Assembly: GCF_014779595.1 (NCBI RefSeq)
Contig: NZ_JACXZT010000010.1
Coordinates: 186,001-250,000, forward strand
Length of the DNA stretch: 64,000 nt
Reading direction: 5' to 3'
Source of the DNA: Halomonas sp. ML-15
GTDB lineage: Bacteria; Pseudomonadota; Gammaproteobacteria; Pseudomonadales; Halomonadaceae
The notes under the pieces were generated by a model. It did no database searches. It was not told the DNA's origin and saw only the letters and a list, made by a program, of their open reading frames with translations. The position numbers and the translations under genes are program-made. Positions 17,481 through 25,730 of the stretch are shown here, piece after piece (the first letter of the stretch is position 1; each line of letters starts with the position of its first letter).

Positions 17481-19679
17481 ATGAGCTTGGCACAACGACG
17501 ACTATGGATCCTGGCCAGCATCGCGCTGCTGGTGGCGGCCTTCTTTATCAGCGGCGCCCATCACTGGCTGACCCTGGACAATCTCAGAGCCAATCAGGCC
17601 GAGTTCCAGCAGTGGTTTGCCGCCCAGCCGCTGCTGGTCGGCGGTGGCTTCTTCCTGATCTACACCCTGATGGCGGGCCTATCACTGCCCGGGGCGACCC
17701 TGCTGACGCTGCTCGGCGGGGCGCTATTCGGTTTCGGCTGGGGGCTGCTGATCATCTCCTTCGCCAGCACCCTGGGCGCCACCCTGGCGTTTCTGATCGC
17801 CCGCACTCTGGCTCGCGGCCCGCTGGAGCGGCGCTTCGCCACTCAGCTCGACAGCATCAATCGCGGCATCCAGCGCGAGGGCGCGCTCTATCTGTTCACC
17901 CTGCGCCTGATACCGCTGTTTCCGTTCTTCGTCATCAACCTGGTGATGGGGTTGACCCGTATGCGGGTGGTGACCTTCTACTGGGTCAGCCAACTGGGCA
18001 TGCTGCCCGGCACCGCGGTGTTCGTGAACGCCGGACGGGAGTTGGGCAGCCTCGAGTCGCTGTCGGGGATTCTGTCGCCGACGCTGATCGTCTCCTTCGT
18101 GCTGATCGGGCTGTTTCCGCTGCTGGCGCGTTTCGTGGTGGATGCCATCAAGCGCCGGCGGCTGGCCAAGGCCTACCACCGCCCGCGCAGTTTCGACTAC
18201 GACATCGTGGTGATCGGCGCCGGCTCGGCGGGTCTGGTGGCAAGCTATATCGCCGCTGCGGTCAAGGCGCGGGTGGCGCTGGTGGAGCGTGATGCCATGG
18301 GCGGCGACTGCCTCAATACCGGCTGCGTGCCCTCCAAGGCGTTGATTCGCGCCGCGCGGGCCGCCCATGAGGCACGTGGCGCCAAGCGTTTCGGGGTTCA
18401 TCTCGGCGAGCCCGACATCGATTTTCACGGCGTGATGGCCCACGTGCACGATGCCGTCGCCAAGGTCGCTCCCCACGACAGCCCGGCCCGCTATCGTGGC
18501 CTTGGGGTGGACGTGGTGCACGGCGCGGCGCGCCTGCAGACGCCCTGGGAGGTGCGCGTCGGTGAGCGGGTGCTGACCAGTCGCCACGTGATCATTGCCA
18601 GCGGTGCGCGGCCGCGGGTGCTGCCGCTGCCGGGTATGCCGTCCGATGAGATCCTCACCTCCGATAACCTGTGGCAGCTCGAGCGGCTGCCCGCTCGGCT
18701 GGTGGTGATCGGCGGCGGGCCGATCGGCTGTGAGCTGGGCCAGAGCTTCGCGCGGCTAGGTAGCCGAGTGAACCTGGTCGAAGGCGCCGCCCAGCTGCTG
18801 CCGCGGGAGGACCGCGACGTCGCCGAGGCCCTCGAAGCCGGACTGCGCGAAGAGGATGTGGCGCTGCACCTCGGCTGCCGGGCGGTGGCGGTGGAGCCAG
18901 GGCCGAGTCACGCCGATCGCGGCAAGGTGCTGGTGATCGAGCGCGCCGACGGTAGCCAGGCGCGGATCGTCTTCGACCGCCTGCTGATGGCGGTGGGGCG
19001 CGAGGCCAACGTCGAGGGCCTGGGGCTGGAGGCGCTGGGCATCGCCACCCGTGCCAACGGCACCCTGGACGTCGACGATACCCTGCGCAGCCTGCACCCC
19101 AATATCTGGGCCTGCGGCGACGTAGTGGGCCCCTTCCAACTGACCCACGCCAGTGCCCACCAGGCCTGGCACGCCACGGTCAACGCCCTGTTCGGTGAGA
19201 TCAAGCGTTTCGCGGTCAGCTACCGCGCGCTGCCGGCGGTGACCTTCAGCGACCCCGAGGTGGCGCGGGTCGGACTTAGCGAGCGCGAGGCCGAGGCGCA
19301 GGGCATTGCCTATGAGCTGACCCGCTATGAGCTGGCCGAGCTGGACCGCGCCATCGCCGACGGCCACGACCGCGGCTTTATCAAGGTGCTGACGGTGCCC
19401 GGCAAGGATCGTATCCTTGGCGCCTGCGTGGTCGGCCACGGCGCCGGCGAGCTGCTGGCCACCTTCACCCTGGCGATGACCCGTAATATTGGCCTCAACA
19501 AGCTGCTGGCGACCATTCACCCCTACCCGAGCTACTCCGAGGCGGCCAAGGCCAGCGCCGGGATGTGGAAGAACGCCCATAAGCCAGAGTGGCTGCTCGG
19601 CTGGTTGGCGCGCTACTTCACCTGGCGCCGGCGCAGCGGCAAGCTGCACCTGATCGATGCGAGTGAGGAGCGTCCCTGA
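17481..19679 (+). CDS. TVP38/DedA-type membrane domain fused to FAD-dependent disulfide oxidoreductase
   Basis: A 732-residue fusion. Residues 1-230 form a TVP38/TMEM64 (VTT/SNARE-associated) membrane domain with the marks GLSLPGATLLTLLGGALFG and RLIPLFPFFVINLVMG. Residues about 240-710 form a pyridine-nucleotide disulfide oxidoreductase: FAD motif IVVIGAGSAGLVAS, redox-active disulfide GGDCLNTGCVPSKAL, NAD(P) motif VVIGGGPIGCELGQ, a second FAD motif near IWACGDVVG, and the dimerisation-domain ending with HPYPSYSEA. The latter resembles mercuric reductase/dihydrolipoamide dehydrogenase, but there is no mercury-binding HMA domain or C-terminal cysteine pair. The substrate is unknown. ATG 17481 directly abuts GGAGAG; a TTG two codons on is better spaced. 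The stop overlaps the next gene by one base. Confidence 0.88.
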   Translation: MSLAQRRLWILASIALLVAAFFISGAHHWLTLDNLRANQAEFQQWFAAQPLLVGGGFFLIYTLMAGLSLPGATLLTLLGGALFGFGWGLLIISFASTLGATLAFLIARTLARGPLERRFATQLDSINRGIQREGALYLFTLRLIPLFPFFVINLVMGLTRMRVVTFYWVSQLGMLPGTAVFVNAGRELGSLESLSGILSPTLIVSFVLIGLFPLLARFVVDAIKRRRLAKAYHRPRSFDYDIVVIGAGSAGLVASYIAAAVKARVALVERDAMGGDCLNTGCVPSKALIRAARAAHEARGAKRFGVHLGEPDIDFHGVMAHVHDAVAKVAPHDSPARYRGLGVDVVHGAARLQTPWEVRVGERVLTSRHVIIASGARPRVLPLPGMPSDEILTSDNLWQLERLPARLVVIGGGPIGCELGQSFARLGSRVNLVEGAAQLLPREDRDVAEALEAGLREEDVALHLGCRAVAVEPGPSHADRGKVLVIERADGSQARIVFDRLLMAVGREANVEGLGLEALGIATRANGTLDVDDTLRSLHPNIWACGDVVGPFQLTHASAHQAWHATVNALFGEIKRFAVSYRALPAVTFSDPEVARVGLSEREAEAQGIAYELTRYELAELDRAIADGHDRGFIKVLTVPGKDRILGACVVGHGAGELLATFTLAMTRNIGLNKLLATIHPYPSYSEAAKASAGMWKNAHKPEWLLGWLARYFTWRRRSGKLHLIDASEERP

Positions 19680-20317
19680 TGCTCGACCGCTGGACCATGC
19701 CGCTGACCCAGGCACCGCTGGCGCGGATCGCCGCCGTGCTGGCGCGGCGCGGCTGGCGCCCTGACCAGGTCACCGTGGCGGCCTTCGCGATCGGGATGCT
19801 GGCCCTGCCGCTGCTGGCGCTGGAGTGGTACGCCGCGGCGCTGGTGGTGATTCTGCTCAACCGGCTCGGCGATGGGCTGGATGGCGCCCTGGCGCGCCAC
19901 ACCGATCGCGCCAGCGACGCCGGCGGTTTTCTCGATATCGGCCTGGACTTCGTCTTCTACGCCGCGGTGGTGCTCGGTTTTGCGCTGGCCGACCCGGCCG
20001 CCAACGCCCTGGCGGCGGCGCTGCTGTTGTTCGCCTTCATCGGCACCGGCACCTCCTTTCTGGCCTTCGCCATCATGGCTGCCAAGCATCGCCTCGAGCG
20101 GCCGCGCTTCGAGTCCAAGGCCTTCTACTACCTGCATGGGCTCACCGAGGGCACCGAGACGGTGCTCGCCCTGGTGCTGTTCTGCCTGTTTCCCCGGCAC
20201 TTCGCGCTGCTCGCCAGCCTGTTTGCGCTGGCCTGCCTGATCACCACCGCGACCCGGCTGTGGGGCGGCTATCGCACCCTGCGGGCGCGCGAGGGTCAGG
20301 GCTCGGCCCAGAGCTGA
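19679..20317 (+). CDS. CDP-alcohol phosphatidyltransferase family membrane protein
   Basis: A 212-residue multi-span enzyme of the class-I CDP-alcohol phosphotransferase family, which joins a CDP-linked lipid to an alcohol. The metal-binding signature DG-x2-AR-x8-G-x3-D-x3-D is complete: DGALAR at about 66-71, G at 80, then DIGLD. The acceptor alcohol cannot be deduced. It starts on the last base of the upstream fusion gene (TGATG), so the two are translationally coupled and probably work together in the envelope. Its 3' end overlaps the convergent nikE gene by 22 bases. Confidence 0.88.
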   Translation: MLDRWTMPLTQAPLARIAAVLARRGWRPDQVTVAAFAIGMLALPLLALEWYAAALVVILLNRLGDGLDGALARHTDRASDAGGFLDIGLDFVFYAAVVLGFALADPAANALAAALLLFAFIGTGTSFLAFAIMAAKHRLERPRFESKAFYYLHGLTEGTETVLALVLFCLFPRHFALLASLFALACLITTATRLWGGYRTLRAREGQGSAQS

Positions 20318-20928
20318 CCGTTCTCTAGCCGCAGTTGATGCTGGCAGAGCCGTTTCAGCAGGGCCTGGTCATGGCCGATCACCAGCACCCCCAGGTCGCG
20401 CTGCTCGGCGATCTCGGCCAGGGTCTGCCACAGCTCGGCCTGGGTGATGGCGTCGAGCATCGAGGAGATCTCGTCGGCGATCAGGTAGCGCACCCCGGGG
20501 GCCAGGCTGCGCAGCACCGCCACCCGCTGCAGTTCGCCGCCGGAGAGCTCATGGGGATAGCGCTCCAGCCAGTCGTCGGCGATGCCGAAGCGCCGACGCA
20601 GCGCGGCGTCGGGCGTCCAGGCCTCGGCGAGAATACGGCCGATGCGCCAGCGCGGATTGACCGCCAGCTCCGGCACCTGAGGGAGCCACTGCACCGGGTG
20701 CAGGCCATGCGGAGGGAGGGGAGCGGCGTCGAGCCGCAGCGAGCCGCGGCGCGGGGTGTGATGCCCGGCCAGCAGCCGGCCGAGGGTCGACTTGCCGGAT
20801 CCCGAGGCGCCGCTGAGGCCCACCCACTCTCCCGCTGCCAGGCGCAGCGACACGCCGCGCAGCACGCTGTCGCCGGGGCGATAGCCGAGGGTGATATCGC
20901 GCGCCTCAAGCAAGCTGGGGTACCTCAT
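20296..20928 (-). CDS. nikE: Nickel ABC transporter ATP-binding protein NikE
   Basis: A 210-residue ABC ATPase, shorter than typical dipeptide-family ATPases since it lacks the C-terminal oligopeptide-binding extension. Walker A is GASGSGKST, the signature LSGGELQR and Walker B RYLIADE, with switch histidine VLVIGHD. It is the last gene of the nik operon and overlaps nikD by 23 bases. Nickel assignment rests on the linked nikR gene and operator rather than on this sequence. One of two ATPases that drive the NikBC channel. Confidence 0.82.
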   Translation of the reverse strand: MRYPSLLEARDITLGYRPGDSVLRGVSLRLAAGEWVGLSGASGSGKSTLGRLLAGHHTPRRGSLRLDAAPLPPHGLHPVQWLPQVPELAVNPRWRIGRILAEAWTPDAALRRRFGIADDWLERYPHELSGGELQRVAVLRSLAPGVRYLIADEISSMLDAITQAELWQTLAEIAEQRDLGVLVIGHDQALLKRLCQHQLRLENGQLWAEP

Positions 20929-21715
20929 GCACCGCCGGCCGCGCGAAGTCGTTGTCGGGCAGGGCTCGCCATAGCGCCCGGGCGTAGTCGCTGGACAGCG
21001 CCTCGCCGCGTCCCTGGAAGGCGGTGGCCGGGGCTGTTTCCAGGGTGGTGCCAGCGTGGAACACCGTGACCCGATCGGCCACGCTGAGCGCGTGGCGCAG
21101 GTCGTGGGTGATCAGCAGCACGCCCTTGCCGGCATCGGCGAGTCGTCGCAGCTGCTCGAGGACGCCGGCGCGATGGGCCGGGTCGAGGCCGACGCTGGGT
21201 TCGTCGGCGATCAGCCACTCGGCCTCGCCGGCGGTGGCCATGGCCAGTAGCACCCGGCGTGCCATGCCGCCGGAGAGCTGATGGGGGTAGCGGCGGGCGC
21301 TATCGCCGACCAGGCCGACATCGGTCAGTGCCCGCTCGGCGGCGGCGCGCGGCGCGTTGACCCCGGCGCGGCGCGCCGCCCAGGTGACCTGATGATGGCT
21401 ACGCACCAGCGGGTCGAGTGCCGCCAGCGACTGGGGAATCAGCGCCAGGTGCTTGCCGCGCAGCGCGGCCTGGCGGGTGGCGTCGAGGAGCTCGCCGTCG
21501 AGTCGCAGGCTGCCCCGCAGTCTCGCGTTGCCGGGCAGCAGACCGATAAGCGCCTGGGCCATCAGGCTCTTGCCGGCCCCCGAGGCGCCGACCACCGCAT
21601 GCAGTTCACCGCGGGCCAGGGTAAGCGAGACGTCGTGCAGGCAGGGAATCGCTGCGCGCCGCCATAGGCCGCGATAGCGCAGGAAGTCGAGGGCGAGGCG
21701 GTCGATCTCGAGCAT
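20906..21715 (-). CDS. nikD: Nickel ABC transporter ATP-binding protein NikD
   Basis: ABC ATPase of the dipeptide/nickel family (269 residues from ATG 21715). Walker A is GASGAGKS, the signature LSGGMARR, Walker B EWLIADEPS and the switch histidine LLITHD. The Q-loop sits in LIPQSLAALDP. I start at ATG 21715, preceded by GGAG at eight bases; the longer frame extends into nikC without homology. Partner of NikE in powering the NikBC permease on the cytoplasmic face. Confidence 0.84.
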   Translation of the reverse strand: MLEIDRLALDFLRYRGLWRRAAIPCLHDVSLTLARGELHAVVGASGAGKSLMAQALIGLLPGNARLRGSLRLDGELLDATRQAALRGKHLALIPQSLAALDPLVRSHHQVTWAARRAGVNAPRAAAERALTDVGLVGDSARRYPHQLSGGMARRVLLAMATAGEAEWLIADEPSVGLDPAHRAGVLEQLRRLADAGKGVLLITHDLRHALSVADRVTVFHAGTTLETAPATAFQGRGEALSSDYARALWRALPDNDFARPAVHEVPQLA

Positions 21716-21746
21716 GGTCACACTCCACGGATGGTTGAGCGCAGGA

Positions 21747-22595
21747 TCATTGCTGGGCCTCGCGCGGGGTGAGTAGCCGGCGCAGGGCATTGCCCAGGCG
21801 GTCGAAGGCCAGCACCAGCAGCAGCAGGCCGAGCCCGGGGAAGACCCCGAGCCACCAGTAGCCGGCGCTGAGATAGCGCATCGACTCGGCGAGCAGCACG
21901 CCGATGGCGGGCTGCCCTGGGCTAAGGCCGAAGCCGAGAAAGGTCAGCGCCGCCTCGTGCAGGATCGCGTGGGGAAACAGCAGCAGGCCGCCGACCAGAC
22001 AGTGCGGCAGCAGCGCCGGCAGCAGGTGGTGCCAGACCACGTAGCGGCGCGACTTGCCGAAGCGCCGCGACAGGCGGACGTAGTCGGCCTGCTGCAGCTG
22101 CAGCAGCTCGGCGCGCAGCACTCGGGTCAGACTCGGCCAGTGGGTCAGCGCCACGGCGATGATCACCGCCTGGGTGCCGCCGCCCAGCGCGAAGGCGATC
22201 AGGATCAGCAGAATCAGGTGTGGCAGCCCCAGTACGCTATCGACCAGCAGCCCCACCATGGCATCGAGCCGGCGGTCGAGGCTGGCCAGGGCTGCCAGGC
22301 TCAGGGCGATCAGGGTGCCGAGCAGCGCCGCCGCGGCACCTACCCATAGACTTAGCGCCAGGCCCTGTAGGGTGCGTGCCAGGAGGTCGCGGCCGAGCAC
22401 ATCGGTACCGAACCAGTGTTCAGCGCCGGGTGCCAGCAGGCGCGCCTGGAAATCGCTGGCAGCGGCACGCTCGGCGAGTTGCGGCTGCATCAGCAGCAGC
22501 GCGGCGAGGGCGACCAGCAGGGCCAGGCTGCCGAGGGCCAGGCCTAGTCGCGGGTTGCCGCGCAGGGCCAGCGGTGGCGTTGGCGCGGTGCTCAT
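21747..22595 (-). CDS. nikC: Nickel ABC transporter permease NikC
   Basis: A 282-residue inner-membrane permease of the binding-protein-dependent dipeptide/nickel family. It has an N-terminal helix, the HWFGTDVLGRDLLART motif typical of DppC/NikC-type permeases, and the cytoplasmic EAA loop (ADYVRLSRRFGKSRRYVVWH). Its start overlaps the end of nikB by four bases, so translation is coupled. With NikB it forms the membrane channel. Confidence 0.85.
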   Translation of the reverse strand: MSTAPTPPLALRGNPRLGLALGSLALLVALAALLLMQPQLAERAAASDFQARLLAPGAEHWFGTDVLGRDLLARTLQGLALSLWVGAAAALLGTLIALSLAALASLDRRLDAMVGLLVDSVLGLPHLILLILIAFALGGGTQAVIIAVALTHWPSLTRVLRAELLQLQQADYVRLSRRFGKSRRYVVWHHLLPALLPHCLVGGLLLFPHAILHEAALTFLGFGLSPGQPAIGVLLAESMRYLSAGYWWLGVFPGLGLLLLVLAFDRLGNALRRLLTPREAQQ

Positions 22596-23572
22596 GGGCG
22601 GACCTCGCCGAGGCGCGGGTCGACCAGGCGGTAGAGGCCGTCGGCGAGGGCATTACCGACGCTGACGAACAGCGCGGTAAAGAGTGCGATGGCCAGCAGA
22701 AGCGGCACATCGCTGCGCAGGCCGGCCTCTACCGTGGCGCGGCCCAGGCCGGGGTAGGAGAACACCTGCTCGACCAGCATCGAGCCGCCGAACAGCTCCC
22801 CCAGCGAGGCGAACGCCAGAGTCAGGGCCGGCAGGCAGGCGTGGCGGGCGCCGTGGCGCCAGGCGACTTCGCGGCGGCTGGCGCCTTGCGCCAAGGCGTG
22901 CAGGGCGACATCGGAGCGCATCAGCTCGAGCATACGGGCACGGGTGTGCAGAGTGATCTGGGCAACGCCGAGCAGCGCCAGGGTCAGCGCCGGCAGCAGC
23001 AGATGGTGGAGGCGGGTGGCGAGGCTCAGCTCGGCGCGGGTCACCCCGGCGGGGCCGGCGCAGCACACCGGCGTCCAGCCCAGGGTCACCGAGAACAGCA
23101 GCAGGCCGAGGATCGCCAGCCAGAAGGTCGGGGTCGAGGCCAGGGTATAGGCGTAGCGGCAAATCCAGCGATCTACCCAGCCGCCCTCACGAGTGCCGGC
23201 CACTACGCCGAGGGCAAAGCCGATCAGCATGGCGCCCAGCCAGGCGCTGGCCAGCAGCGGCAGCGAGGCTAGGAAACGGCTGCCGATCACTTCGCTGACC
23301 GGGGCGTTGTAGACCCGGCTCCAGCCCAGCTCGCCGCGCAGCATATTGCCCAGCCAGTGCAGAAACTGCTGCGCCGCCGGCTGATCGGCGCCCCAGCGTT
23401 CGGCGATCAGCGCACGCTGCTCGGGGCTGACCTGGGCCGCCTGGGGGCCCAGGTAGGCGTCCACCGGGTCGATGGGCGAGGCCTGCATCAGGCCGAAGGC
23501 GGCCAGCGCCACCACGCCGAGCACCGCGATCAGACGCAGCAGTCGCCGCGCCAGCGGGGCTATCAGTCGCAC
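22592..23572 (-). CDS. nikB: Nickel ABC transporter permease NikB
   Basis: A permease of 326 residues of the DppB/NikB type: one N-terminal helix (LLRLIAVLGVVALAAFGLM), a periplasmic domain with the family segment RGELGWSRVYNAPVSEVI, then five further helices with the EAA loop near ALAQGASRREVAWRHGARHA. GTG 23572 is my start: it lies within the final codons of nikA, giving a 10-base overlap. The longer open frame upstream is only an echo of nikA in another frame. An unusual CC pair appears in VTLGWTPVCCAGPAG. Confidence 0.83.
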   Translation of the reverse strand: MRLIAPLARRLLRLIAVLGVVALAAFGLMQASPIDPVDAYLGPQAAQVSPEQRALIAERWGADQPAAQQFLHWLGNMLRGELGWSRVYNAPVSEVIGSRFLASLPLLASAWLGAMLIGFALGVVAGTREGGWVDRWICRYAYTLASTPTFWLAILGLLLFSVTLGWTPVCCAGPAGVTRAELSLATRLHHLLLPALTLALLGVAQITLHTRARMLELMRSDVALHALAQGASRREVAWRHGARHACLPALTLAFASLGELFGGSMLVEQVFSYPGLGRATVEAGLRSDVPLLLAIALFTALFVSVGNALADGLYRLVDPRLGEVRP

Positions 23573-25158
23573 TGCCACTGCCACTCGAGCAGGTTGGCGG
23601 TGATCGGCCAGCCGTGGCCGTGGGGGGCGATACCCAGCTCGCCCATATCGAGGCAGTCGTCGACGAAGTAGAGGTGCTCGAGATTGACCAACCAGGCCCA
23701 GGCGGCGTCGCCGCGCATGCCGTAGCCGGTCGTGCCATCCCACTGGGCCGCTCGCCAGTGGGGCAGTGAGGCCTCGAGACTCTCGGCGGCCTGGGCCACC
23801 TCGAGGTGGGCGTCGACCGCCGGATTGGCATAGAAGCCACTGTTGTAGTAGTCCTGCCCGGCGTACTGGCTGTGATAGAGGTAGTAGATCTCCTGGGGGC
23901 TGTGGCTGCCCCAGCCGAACAGGATGGCGTCCTGATGCAGCGCCTCGCGGCGAATCTCGTCCCAGTGACGCCCGGTGGGGTCTACCGCGATGCCCAGCGG
24001 ACGCAGCATCTCGGCGACGCTCTCGGCAAGCAGCTGGCGGGTGGTGTCACCGGCCGGATAGGTGAGACGGAAGCGTGCCGCCTGGCCGTCGCGCTGGCGC
24101 AGTCCCTCGCTCTCCATCTGCCAGCCCGCTGCGTCGAGCAGCGCGGCGGCGGTCTCCAGATCGGCGTCGTCGAAGCGCTCGGCGGGGTCGGTCCAGGCCA
24201 GCCCATCGGCAGGGCCAAAGGCCGGCTGGCCAAAGCCGTGCAGCGCGACCTCCACCAGCAGCTCGCGGTCGACGGCAAGATTGATCGCCTGGCGGATCGC
24301 CGGGTCGGCGGTGACATCGTTGCCGATCGGGGCATCGCTGTCGCTGGTCTCGCCGCGATCAGGCTGCATCGGGAACAGCATGCCGCGGTTGTCGACGCTC
24401 TGCATGGCGACGCGCTGCATCCCGCTGGGCGGCTGGGCGGCCAGCGCCGGGGGCACCGATGCCAGGTGCAGGCGACCGGCATTGGCCGCGGCCAGCGTGG
24501 TATCCTCGCCGGTAAACTGGAAGACCAGGCGCTCGAACGGCGGTGTTTCACCATAGAAATGCGGGTTGCGCTCGACGATCAGCTGTTCGCCCTCCTGCCA
24601 CTCCACCAGCTGATAGGGGCCGGAACCCAACGGCGCGCGGCCATAGCCGTCGTGGTAGCCGTTGTCACGCTGCGCGGCGGGGACGATACCCAGGGTATAG
24701 AAGGTGTCCATGAAGGTGACCCGGGGCTCCTTGAGGGTCAGCTTCACCCGCCGCTCATCGAGGGCCTCGGCGTTGGCCAGCACGCTGAGATCGGCGCGGC
24801 CCCCGGCGCGGGAGGCGGCATTGAAGGTGAACGCCACGTCCGCGGCGGTCAGCGCTGTGCCGTCGCTGAAGTAGGCGTCGTCGCGCAGGGAAATCGTCCA
24901 GCGCAGGCGATCGTCGGAGAGCGTCCAGTCGCGGGCCAGTTCGGGCTGGGTTGCCAGGTCGGCATCGCGGCTCAGCAGCGTCGACTGAAACAGCGGGTGG
25001 CCGTAGTGGCCCCAGCCCAGCAGCGGATCGAAGCCGTCGTCGGGCTCGCCGCCGATGGCCATCACCAGCGACGACTCGGCGTGGGCGGCAAGCGAACCGA
25101 GGGCGAGAGGGACGGCAAGCATCGTGGCAGCCATCCAGTGATAGCGAAGTATCGGCAT
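23563..25158 (-). CDS. nikA: Nickel ABC transporter substrate-binding protein NikA
   Basis: Periplasmic solute-binding protein of the family-5 (dipeptide/nickel) class, 531 residues with a Sec signal peptide ending in LAAHA. Family marks include LARDWTLSDDRLRWTISLRD, FSDGTALTAADVAFTFN and the GSGPYQLVEW segment. The C-terminal lobe contains several histidines (GSHSPQEIYYLYHSQY) that might take part in metal or metallophore binding, but I cannot align them to the E. coli NikA ligand. Nickel specificity is inferred from the divergent nikR gene and the consensus NikR operator 43 bp upstream. First gene of nikABCDE. Confidence 0.84.
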   Translation of the reverse strand: MPILRYHWMAATMLAVPLALGSLAAHAESSLVMAIGGEPDDGFDPLLGWGHYGHPLFQSTLLSRDADLATQPELARDWTLSDDRLRWTISLRDDAYFSDGTALTAADVAFTFNAASRAGGRADLSVLANAEALDERRVKLTLKEPRVTFMDTFYTLGIVPAAQRDNGYHDGYGRAPLGSGPYQLVEWQEGEQLIVERNPHFYGETPPFERLVFQFTGEDTTLAAANAGRLHLASVPPALAAQPPSGMQRVAMQSVDNRGMLFPMQPDRGETSDSDAPIGNDVTADPAIRQAINLAVDRELLVEVALHGFGQPAFGPADGLAWTDPAERFDDADLETAAALLDAAGWQMESEGLRQRDGQAARFRLTYPAGDTTRQLLAESVAEMLRPLGIAVDPTGRHWDEIRREALHQDAILFGWGSHSPQEIYYLYHSQYAGQDYYNSGFYANPAVDAHLEVAQAAESLEASLPHWRAAQWDGTTGYGMRGDAAWAWLVNLEHLYFVDDCLDMGELGIAPHGHGWPITANLLEWQWQCD

Positions 25159-25200
25159 CGTAGGGTCCTGTGTTTTTTTCTTTACCCTAAAGTCGAGGCG

Positions 25201-25228
25201 GTATGAAGTCTAGTCAATAACATCATAC
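25201..25228. promoter_or_regulatory. NikR operator
   Basis: GTATGA, 16 bases, then TCATAC: an exact match to the NikR operator half-sites and spacing known from E. coli. It lies in the 105-bp gap between divergent nikA and nikR, so nickel-bound NikR could repress both the transporter and its own gene. Confidence 0.95.
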
Positions 25229-25263
25229 TTGTGTGGCGAACGACACGAGACAAGGAGGGAGTG

Positions 25264-25677
25264 ATGCAGCGGGTAACGGTGACCCTGGACGACGCCTTGA
25301 TGGCGGATCTGGATCGATTGATCGCCCAGCGCGGCTATCAGAACCGCTCCGAGGCGATTCGCGATCTGACGCGGGCGGGGATCAAGGAGACGGCCCTCGA
25401 CGGCGATGCCGAGCAGCCCTGTGTGGGGGCGCTGGTATACGTCTACGATCACGCGGCGCGAGAGCTGGCAAAGCGTTTGACCCACCACTCACACGCCCAT
25501 CATCACCTGACCGTCTCGACCCTGCACGTGCATCTCGATCACCACAGCTGCCTGGAGGTGGCGGTGCTCAAGGGGCAGGGCGGCGAGGTACAGGGGTTCG
25601 CCAGCGAGGTAATCGCCGAGCGCAGCGTGCGGCATGGGCAACTGGTGCTGGTGCCGCAGCAGTCGGACGAGGCCTGA
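25264..25677 (+). CDS. nikR: Nickel-responsive regulator NikR
   Basis: Ribbon-helix-helix repressor with a C-terminal ACT-type nickel-binding domain, 137 residues. The N-terminal DNA-binding strand and helices are MQRVTVTLDDALMADLDRLI then YQNRSEAIRDLTR. The high-affinity nickel ligands are visible as the pattern HHLTVSTLHVHLDHHSCLEV (His, His-x-His and Cys). An extra His cluster (THHSHAHHH) precedes it, as in other NikR proteins. AAGGAGGGAG lies just before ATG 25264. Divergent from nikABCDE across a perfect operator. Confidence 0.96.
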   Translation: MQRVTVTLDDALMADLDRLIAQRGYQNRSEAIRDLTRAGIKETALDGDAEQPCVGALVYVYDHAARELAKRLTHHSHAHHHLTVSTLHVHLDHHSCLEVAVLKGQGGEVQGFASEVIAERSVRHGQLVLVPQQSDEA

Positions 25678-25681
25678 AACG

Positions 25682-25712
25682 ACCGCGGGGCAGCCGATGG
25701 CTGCCCCGCGGT
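25682..25712. terminator. Stem-loop between convergent nikR and slyD
   Basis: A perfect 14-bp GC-rich stem (ACCGCGGGGCAGCC with its complement) around a GAT loop, between the two stop codons. No strong T run on either side, so termination efficiency is uncertain. Confidence 0.7.
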
Positions 25713-25730
25713 ACTCGCTATGAAGCGCGC

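Noticed and set aside
17481-19679. Mercuric reductase (merA)
   Set aside because: Redox motif alone is similar, but there is no HMA domain, no C-terminal vicinal cysteines, no mer genes, and a VTT membrane domain is fused instead.
22592-23743. NikB with a 57-residue basic N-terminal extension
   Set aside because: The extension is nikA read in another frame; GTG 23572 gives a normal permease start.
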